64,000 nt of DNA from Cellulomonas aerilata (GTDB lineage Bacteria > Actinomycetota > Actinomycetes > Actinomycetales > Cellulomonadaceae): positions 124,001 to 188,000 of the forward strand of contig NZ_BJYY01000002.1 in the NCBI RefSeq assembly GCF_007991755.1. The letters are read 5' to 3'. Shown piece by piece: positions 58,467-64,000 of this stretch. The position numbers were made by a program, and so were the translations under genes. The notes below the pieces were generated by a model. The model saw nothing but the letters and a program-made list of their open reading frames with translations. It was not told the origin of the DNA and searched no databases. Numbering within the stretch: position 1 is the first letter of the stretch; each line of letters begins with the position of its first letter.

Positions 58467-59261
58467 GTGAAAGCAGGCAGGGGCGCCGAAGATCAAGCGA
58501 ATCGACATGCACGTCGGCGCAACGAACTTCGGGCTGAGTACGCACGCACGACGTCCGCGGAGGCCCTTCAAGCGGTGCACCGCGCCGAGGAGCAGGTTCG
58601 CCGATGGTCTGCCGGAGCGGAAGGCGAGCGTCGAGTAGCGAGCGCCCTCCCGGAGCTCAGTGGGCACGGATGGACTGCGCTGCACGACGTTCGCTGGCCC
58701 GGGCGCCCAAAGGCCAATCTGGATCACGTTGCACTCGGGCCCGGCGGTGTTGTCGTCATCGACGCCAAGAATTGGACCGGTTCCGTCACGGTCGCCAACG
58801 CGCAGTTGAGGCAGAACGGTTACGGACGCACGCGGGAGGTCGAAGGCGTGGCGGACGCCGCCTCAGCCCTTACCGCGCTCCTTGACCCTAGGCACCGCAT
58901 GGCCGTGCGAGGGGTGTTGTGTCTTGCCGGACAGGACGTCGTGCCCTTCCAGACACCGCAGGGCGTCACCGTGTTGGGACTTGGCCAGCTGGTGCCTTAC
59001 TTGGATTCCCTGCCGCCGCGCCTCACTCCTTACGATGTCGCTGACATCGGGCGCCATTTGACGGCCGCACTGGACAGTCCGAGACCATCGCTGCCCCAAG
59101 CGCGACGGGGTGTTAGAGCTTCGAGCAACTCGACGACGGACTCAACACAGCAGCACCGGCGCCTACGCCAGCGCATCCGAACTGCCTGGCGGGTGGTCTC
59201 CAACGTGATCACCACGTTGTGGTTGACGGGCATGGTGCTAGCTGGGCTCTCAGCCTTCTGA
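58467..59261 (+). CDS. NERD-domain (nuclease-related) protein with C-terminal membrane helix
   Basis: The 264-aa protein has a charged N-terminal helix (about 1-48), a NERD domain (about 50-160; Glu 52 and Glu 54 in GAEGERR, Asp 86 in LDHVALGPG, Asp 99 and Lys 101 in IDAKNW) and a hydrophobic C-terminal helix (about 242-264). The residues form a PD-(D/E)XK nuclease site. gaggggg precedes the GTG start. NERD proteins occur in DNA processing and phage or plasmid defence; the role here is unknown. Confidence 0.85.
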   Translation: MKAGRGAEDQANRHARRRNELRAEYARTTSAEALQAVHRAEEQVRRWSAGAEGERRVASALPELSGHGWTALHDVRWPGRPKANLDHVALGPGGVVVIDAKNWTGSVTVANAQLRQNGYGRTREVEGVADAASALTALLDPRHRMAVRGVLCLAGQDVVPFQTPQGVTVLGLGQLVPYLDSLPPRLTPYDVADIGRHLTAALDSPRPSLPQARRGVRASSNSTTDSTQQHRRLRQRIRTAWRVVSNVITTLWLTGMVLAGLSAF

Positions 59262-59448
59262 CCCACGAGCCAACATGGCCCCGCTGTCGTCCGTGCCCTG
59301 GCGCGCACCGCTCCGCGGCATGAGCGCGCACCCCTCAGACGCCCCTCGCGGGTGCGACGTACCGGTCGGGCGTGAGGTCCTGCGCGCGTCGGGTCGCTCG
59401 GCCACCGATGCTGTTGGACACCGGCGGCCGACGCGCCACACTTCCTTC

Positions 59449-59727
59449 ATGGCCGTGTTCGAAGACGTCTGGCTGCGCATCGAGGCACACGCGGGCGAAC
59501 AGTTCCGGACGATCACCGGTCTCCCGTTCACCTATGCGGTCCCAGGTGCCTACCTTCGGGTCGAGCGCGAGGGACACGTCATCGATCGATCGCTCTCGAA
59601 GACCAACTTCGAGCGCGCAACAGCGAAGATGCCTGCGTCCGGTCCCGGCGAAATCAAGGACCGACAGGGCTCCGCATACACATGGGCGATCCTGATGGAC
59701 CCACGCGTTAGGGCCTCCGACTGGTGA
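59449..59727 (+). CDS. Small hypothetical protein (TGLPFTY type)
   Basis: A 92-aa protein starting at ATG 59449: MAVFEDVWLRIEAHAGEQF, then TITGLPFTYAVPGAYL, SLSKTNFERATAKMP and ending YTWAILMDPRV. The internal pattern (toxin-sized, one domain with a beta-rich centre) resembles small proteins seen beside nucleases on mobile elements, but I cannot name a function. An upstream extension to 59275 looks non-coding. The 3' half overlaps a minus-strand frame whose end is doubtful. Confidence 0.55.
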   Translation: MAVFEDVWLRIEAHAGEQFRTITGLPFTYAVPGAYLRVEREGHVIDRSLSKTNFERATAKMPASGPGEIKDRQGSAYTWAILMDPRVRASDW

Positions 59728-60341
59728 GCAATCGACCCGAGCACGCCGAACCTGATGCTGAGCACCCCAGCGCGCCGGCACTCGGCAGCTTCGACCGGGT
59801 GGTCCGCGGAAGGCCTACGGGGTACTCCTCCGGTGAGAACGAGCGGCGCTGGAAGGCAGCTGTTCGGTCTGCGTTCGAGGGGTGCACGCTGCCCGCCAAC
59901 TGTGCCGGGCGGCATCCGCAGTGCGGCGACGCCGTCGGCCCCGGCGTGCGAGGTGTATACGACCACGGCGATGCTGACCCGTTCCCCGGGTTGGAACCCG
60001 GATTCGGCGACGCCGAGGAAAGACCCACCCGTAGAAGGGTGCACCGGCGTCGGGGCGGGCGCGTGCGGGCGCTCAGCGAGGCGCAGCTCGTCGGCATCGG
60101 CAGGGGTGATGATCTCGGCGAGGTGGGTGCCGTCGGGCCAGGCGACGTCGACGCGCACGACCTGCCCGACATGGACGCTGATGGCCTCCATGATCTGCCC
60201 GATCGCCGCGCTGCCGATGGTCGCCCACTCGGCGGGTACGGGAAACGGCTGGGCGTCGATGTGCACGGTCAGTCGGTCGTCCTCGCCGATGACAATGCTC
60301 GCCCTCGGCAGGACTGTCGGGCTGGGTTCGGGTCGCTTCAC
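59550..60341 (-). CDS. Mobile-element protein with uncertain C-terminus
   Basis: A 263-codon frame beginning GTG at 60341, overlapping the stop of the ArdC/ImmA gene (GTGA). The first 160 residues look real (SIVIGEDDRLTVHID, VPAEWATIGSAAIGQIMEAI, VRVDVAWPDGTHLAEIITPA, GFQPGERVSIAVVV) and resemble proteins of actinobacterial conjugative elements. After about residue 165 similarity fades and the frame overlaps the plus-strand gene at 59449-59727, so the true end may be near 59850 or the gene may be truncated. Confidence 0.5.
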   Translation of the reverse strand: MKRPEPSPTVLPRASIVIGEDDRLTVHIDAQPFPVPAEWATIGSAAIGQIMEAISVHVGQVVRVDVAWPDGTHLAEIITPADADELRLAERPHAPAPTPVHPSTGGSFLGVAESGFQPGERVSIAVVVYTSHAGADGVAALRMPPGTVGGQRAPLERRPNSCLPAPLVLTGGVPRRPSADHPVEAAECRRAGVLSIRFGVLGSIAHQSEALTRGSIRIAHVYAEPCRSLISPGPDAGIFAVARSKLVFESDRSMTCPSRSTRR

Positions 60342-61378
60342 AGCGGCACTCCGTGCACGGGCTCGGGTTCGGGGGCCGGGACGGGCATCGTCCGGGCGGC
60401 CCGGTCCAGGCCGGGTGGTTCTCCGCCGCCGACCTGCACGGTGTCCAGCCGGTCGAGGATGGTCAGCGCCGTCTGGCGCACCCGGTCGAAGGTGGAGGTG
60501 ACCACCTGCACCGGGCTCACCAACGACACCGAGGCGGCCCAGGTGGACACGTACGGGACCGTGTACTGGCTGGTGTCCAGGCCGTGGGCCGCGTTGACCA
60601 TTAGCGCCACCGACTCGGCCTCCACCTCCGAAACGCCGCGGTGGCCGGCGGCTTCCTCGTTCGCGAGCCCGTGGAGCATGACGTGGGCCAGCTCGTGCGC
60701 GAGCGTCTTGACCTGGGCCGCGTCGTCCATGTCGGTGCGCACGGTCACGGTCGCATCGAGGTAGCTGGTCAGCCCGTTCACCCCACCGATCGCGGCAGCG
60801 TCCGGCGCCTGGCGCAGCGCGTAACCACGCTCGACGACCTGCGCGGCGAGCCCTTCCCACAGGCCGTGCGGTGCTGCGCCCCGCAGCAGCTGGGGCGCGG
60901 GTGGCTCGGGCAGCGGGTCGCCCTCGGTCTGGGTGACGTCCCACACGTACGCCGGCCGCGTGGCGATTAGGCGAGAGCGCATCGTCTCGCCGCGCGCGGG
61001 TCCTTCGCCGGTGTGGAGTGGGCGCCACGGCCCGGTGGCCGGGTCGGTGGCGACCATTCGCTGGGTCACCGGGGCGAAGATCATGTACCCGGACTGAACC
61101 TTGAGGACCTGGCGTCCCAGCGACTGCCACTAGCGGTACCCGGCCACGTAGGTCGGTACCGGCTCGGTGACGCGGCCGGCGTCGAACGCGGCCGCGTGCT
61201 GGACGTAGATCAGCAGCGAGTTGGCGAAGCTGCGCCAGCGAAACTGCGCCGCGAACTCGATCGCCCGGCGCCAGTCCGCCTCCGTGGTAAGCGCGCCAAC
61301 GGCGTCGGCCAGCGTGGCGTGCAGCGCGTCGAGCTTGGCCTCTCGATCGGTCACCTGCGTGGAGTTGCGGTACATCAC
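60338..61378 (-). pseudogene. ArdC-like / ImmA-type metallopeptidase gene with in-frame amber stop
   Basis: The frame encodes an ArdC N-terminal ssDNA-binding domain (WRRAIEFAAQFRWRSFANSL, TYVAGYR, then after a TAG WQSLGRQVLKVQSGYMIFAP) followed by a metallopeptidase domain with AHELAHVMLHG. A single TAG at 61130-61132 interrupts the normal GYR-x-WQ-LGRQV motif without any frame change, consistent with a CAG to TAG mutation. Without suppression only 82 residues are made, although an internal ATG at 61084 could restart the C-terminal part. ArdC proteins protect incoming plasmid DNA. Confidence 0.78.
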
Positions 61379-61429
61379 GACACTCCCCGCCCGCCGTGTG
61401 GTGCCGCCGGTGCGCTGCCTGCACCCGCC

Positions 61430-61847
61430 GGCGGATCATGATCCCTGCCATGACCCGGGCGTGGTCAATCCGGGACCCTTCGCGTAGCCCTATGGCGAGC
61501 ACACGGCCGAGCGCCTGGATCTTCTCGTCCAACGTCGTTCGTCCAGCCGACTCAAGAACGCGCGCGAGCAGCTCCAGCCGTGCCGGGTCAGAGCTCGCGG
61601 CTGCGGCCAGTGCCTCTGTGGTGATCTCGAGCTGATCGGCGGCGATCTCTAGCACGCGGCTGCCGCGGGTCAGGCGCCGCATCAGCGCCTGGCTGCCCAG
61701 GTCCCACGCCATCCGCATCGCGGGCGTGACTGCCGCGCCTGCCGCCGCGCCGGGTGCGCCGCCGAGCGCGTAGCCGACCAGCCCGCGGCCAGCCCCGCCC
61801 GGCGACCCCACCGCAGCAACGCCGCCTGAGCCGCCCGTGGTGACCAT
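61430..61847 (-). pseudogene. Fragment of a mobile-element hypothetical gene
   Basis: From ATG 61847 the frame gives a Gly/Ala-rich start and a helical segment (EIAADQLEITTEALAAAASS, LDEKIQALGRVLAIGLREGS) typical of small plasmid or ICE proteins. Similarity ends near 61430, where the frame continues into antisense of the ArdC-like gene. It appears truncated or frameshifted at its 3' end. Confidence 0.45.
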
Positions 61848-62388
61848 CGTGCGCCGACCGGCACCGGCCTCAAGGCCCTACGGCCGCTGCGCGGTCGCGC
61901 TACGCGCGAGCCTTGACTCCGACACCTCCCTCGACCTGCCAACCACCCAGCGGGGCACGGACGAACAACGCCCCCGACCACGGGTTCGAGGTGTCAGGCA
62001 CCTACTGGGGCCGAAGTGTCAGACGGTACCGAGACTTGACAACGGTGCCAGTAGGTGAAATCGGCCGCGACTGGATGCGCGTGACTGCGTGTCCCCGGGG
62101 CGCCGAAAGCTCCGGATGGACGGACCCAGCGCGCAGGTAGCTCCCTGTCCGCTGCCGCTTGGCCAACTGCGGTCGCCAGCCGGCCCCTTCTTCACACGAC
62201 GCATCGAAGACAACACGGCCCCCAAGATCCAGGACGTGTTGCGACGTCCACTGGAAGCTGCCCCGTCGCCGACAGCGTCAGGCGGAGATCCAGCGTGGAG
62301 GAAACCCTTACGCCGCTCCGCGTCCCAGGCGATCATGCTGCTTCGTGCTCCACCAACCGCGATGCTCCACCAACTGCGAGGAGGGGTT
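61848..62388. other. Divergent intergenic region with inverted repeat
   Basis: About 540 bp between the minus-strand fragment and the coupling-protein gene. It holds an inverted repeat at 61999-62057 and two gtgtcag copies; no gene is supported. The promoters of both flanking units probably lie here. Confidence 0.5.
61999..62057. repeat. 10-bp inverted repeat around 39 bp
   Basis: cacctactgg (61999-62008) and ccagtaggtg (62048-62057) are perfectly complementary. gtgtcag occurs beside the left arm and again inside. It could be a recombination or regulator site, or the end of a lost insertion sequence. Confidence 0.6.
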
Positions 62389-64000
62389 ATGACAGAGCCA
62401 TGGGGCCAGCGGCCGGGCGGGCCTCAGGTGCCGATGCCGCAGCAGGTGCCAGGCCGTGAGCCCGGGTGCCTCATCGTCTGTGTCGCCTTCGTAGGCTTGC
62501 TCGGGACTCTTGCACTAGCCTCTGGCTTCGGCCAAGTAGACATCGGACTAGTTATTTTCGGTCTACTCCTGCTCGCTGGACCGGTTTGGTACTTCTGGTT
62601 CGTGGTCGGGCGCCCGGGCCGCGAGCGCCGGGCCGCGGAGGTCCGCCGTGCCGAGCAGCAGCGTCGATTGGCAGAATGGCGTGCGACCCGGCCGGCCGAG
62701 CAGGTTAACCGACACGCCGACCCCCTCGGTGCAGCGCGCTGGCTGACCCGCGAGTCAGCTGGCTGTGCGTTCTTGGGGCTTGATGCAAACGATAAGAATT
62801 GGGTTGTTGCTCACCGCCAGCAGGCTGTGCTCGTGCTCGGGCCACCGCGTTCCGGAAAGACGAGTAGTTTGATCATCCCGTCTGTTCTTACCGCATCGGG
62901 ACCAGTTGTATCGACATCAACAAAAGCCGAAATAATGCGAGCGACGGCGCGCGCGCGAGCAAAAGTGGGGCGCATCTGGCTGTATGACCCATCGGGAACC
63001 GAGGAGGTGCCAGCCGGGGTGCTCGAACTGAATTGGTCGCCGATCTGGAGCGCGAGGACCTGGGATGGGGCCCGCGCAATGGCCGACGCCATGGTGGGTG
63101 CTTCGTCGGCGGGCGAGGGCGTGGAAAACGGAACATATTGGTCCGAGTCCTCAAAAACGCTGCTGGCGCCTCTTCTTCATGCGGCCGCTCTCAGTGGAAA
63201 AACGATATCGGATGTTCGGCGCTGGGTGTCGCGCGCAGATGTGGTCGAAGCGGGGCGCACGTTGGAGGCGGCGGGTGCTGAACTCGCCGCTGACGATCTT
63301 GATGCTGTCGCGGCTCAGACGGAAGAGCGGGAGAGGTCGAGCATCTTCGCTTCGACCCGAATCGTCCTAACGGCGTACGGCTCTGAACAAGCAGCTAAAC
63401 GTAGTATGAGACAGAATTTCGACGCCGACAAATTCGTCCGTTCGGCCGATACGGTGTACATCACCGCCCCCTCGCACCTGCAGAACAATCTCGCACCGCT
63501 TGTCGCCGGGCTGCTCGAGGAAATCCGTGATGCTACGTACCGCTATGCCCGTAGCCCGCAATATTCCGACCGGGATAGTAACCCAGTGCTCTGGGCGCTC
63601 GACGAGGTCGCGAATATAGCGCCCTTGAAGAAGTTGCCGGGAATAGTCTCTGAGGCGGGAGGCCAGGGACTGCAAGTGATGGCCTGCCTCCAAGACCTTT
63701 CGCAGGCGCGAACACGGTGGGGCACCGCAGCGGAGGGATTCCTCAGTCTATTCGGCACCAAGGTAGTGTTTCCAGGCATCGGCGACCGCGCAACGCTCGA
63801 GGCGCTTTCTATGATGGTTGGTGATTGGGATCGTCCATACCTTGTGTTCAACACCGGCACGGGCACCACTACCACGTACGGGATTCCAACTGGAAGGACT
63901 CAGGCTCAGAGCAACAACGACAGTTGGACACACTCGACACAACGCGAGGCGCGCGTGTCGGCGGCGGAAATCTCCAACATTCCGCCCGGGCACGCCCTTC
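62389..64000 (+). CDS. VirD4/TraG-type conjugative coupling protein, N-terminal part (runs off window)
   Basis: From ATG 62389, behind a strong gaggagggg site, the frame is open for 537 codons to the window end. It has two membrane helices (about 27-72), a TraD/TraG-like segment DPLGAARWLT, Walker A GPPRSGKTSS (151-160), STKAEIM and Walker B WALDEVANIAP (Asp 405, Glu 406), then VMACLQDLSQARTRWG. Coupling proteins bring the relaxosome to a type IV secretion channel. A/T-rich third positions (att, aaa, tat) set it apart from the core genes, which suggests recent acquisition. Confidence 0.9.
   Translation, partial: MTEPWGQRPGGPQVPMPQQVPGREPGCLIVCVAFVGLLGTLALASGFGQVDIGLVIFGLLLLAGPVWYFWFVVGRPGRERRAAEVRRAEQQRRLAEWRATRPAEQVNRHADPLGAARWLTRESAGCAFLGLDANDKNWVVAHRQQAVLVLGPPRSGKTSSLIIPSVLTASGPVVSTSTKAEIMRATARARAKVGRIWLYDPSGTEEVPAGVLELNWSPIWSARTWDGARAMADAMVGASSAGEGVENGTYWSESSKTLLAPLLHAAALSGKTISDVRRWVSRADVVEAGRTLEAAGAELAADDLDAVAAQTEERERSSIFASTRIVLTAYGSEQAAKRSMRQNFDADKFVRSADTVYITAPSHLQNNLAPLVAGLLEEIRDATYRYARSPQYSDRDSNPVLWALDEVANIAPLKKLPGIVSEAGGQGLQVMACLQDLSQARTRWGTAAEGFLSLFGTKVVFPGIGDRATLEALSMMVGDWDRPYLVFNTGTGTTTTYGIPTGRTQAQSNNDSWTHSTQREARVSAAEISNIPPGHAL

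Noticed and set aside
57883-58470. 195-codon plus-strand frame before the NERD gene
   Set aside because: No ribosome site, composition unlike neighbours and overlap with two better candidates. I treat the stretch as a gap.
59724-60764. 346-codon plus-strand frame
   Set aside because: It runs antisense to the ArdC/ImmA gene and the element protein next to it, which have recognisable motifs, and it has no domain of its own.

Overview
The window is GC-rich actinobacterial chromosome. GTG starts are common, a WhiB regulator, a mycoredoxin, F420-type oxidoreductases and an AdnAB-type nuclease-helicase are present, and gene order fits a member of the Micrococcales. Cellulomonas or a close relative is an inference. 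The left 38.5 kb is conserved core, followed by an initiator tRNA, a small scarred region, an acquired-looking sugar operon, a MarR/flavoenzyme locus and a degraded conjugative element that runs off the right end.

Core region (1-38.6 kb). A PadR-like tail and a HAAS membrane protein come first, then an Mrp ATPase translationally coupled to a PAS-GAF-SpoIIE phosphatase, a DUF1003 / MgtE-N-CBS / general-stress-protein group, aminopeptidase P, a PHP phosphoesterase with MarC, and a TetR/metallo-beta-lactamase-fold pair separated by two identical-arm operators. Next is the actinobacterial block: DEAD helicase, ferritin-like protein, DUF3107, TetR, DUF3152, adnA, adnB, a phosphotransferase, nudC, mycoredoxin, uvrD2, whiB7, a ThiF-like protein, DUF5679, a YgjP-type metallopeptidase, a DUF2342 metalloprotease, a PDZ-Lon protease, a PPA1309 protein and UPF0182. 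Part of this order matches the Rv3193c-Rv3202c region of Mycobacterium tuberculosis. whiB7 has a long leader with a 54-codon upstream ORF and a terminator, the layout expected for transcription attenuation.

Scar and sugar operon (38.6-51.3 kb). After tRNA-fMet lie a 5'-truncated lacI (minus) and a 5'-truncated SDR gene (plus) meeting head to head, which one deletion can explain, and an orphan excisionase-type gene. A 10.6-kb operon follows: ABC sugar-binding lipoprotein, two permeases, three Gfo/Idh/MocA proteins, its own LacI regulator, a VOC protein, a TIM-barrel isomerase/epimerase, an SDR, a KDPG-type aldolase and a P-loop kinase. Most junctions are 4-nt overlaps. Three tandem LacI-type operators sit just before the first gene. 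No transporter ATPase is encoded. The set suggests oxidation and rearrangement of an unusual sugar or sugar acid, ending in retro-aldol cleavage.

Right end (51.6-64 kb). A DHFR/RibD-like reductase, a MarR regulator with a 29-bp operator, an F420-type monooxygenase and a rare fusion of a luciferase-like domain to a FAD-linked oxidase form a redox locus. From about 56.2 kb genes look mobile: a 36-aa Ser/Lys-rich peptide behind a 10-G tract, a CoiA-like nuclease, a NERD protein, small unknowns, an ArdC/ImmA gene broken by an in-frame amber codon, gene fragments and the start of a VirD4/TraG-type coupling protein. Several starts in the core appear leaderless, with a TANNNT box 6-7 nt before the start codon.
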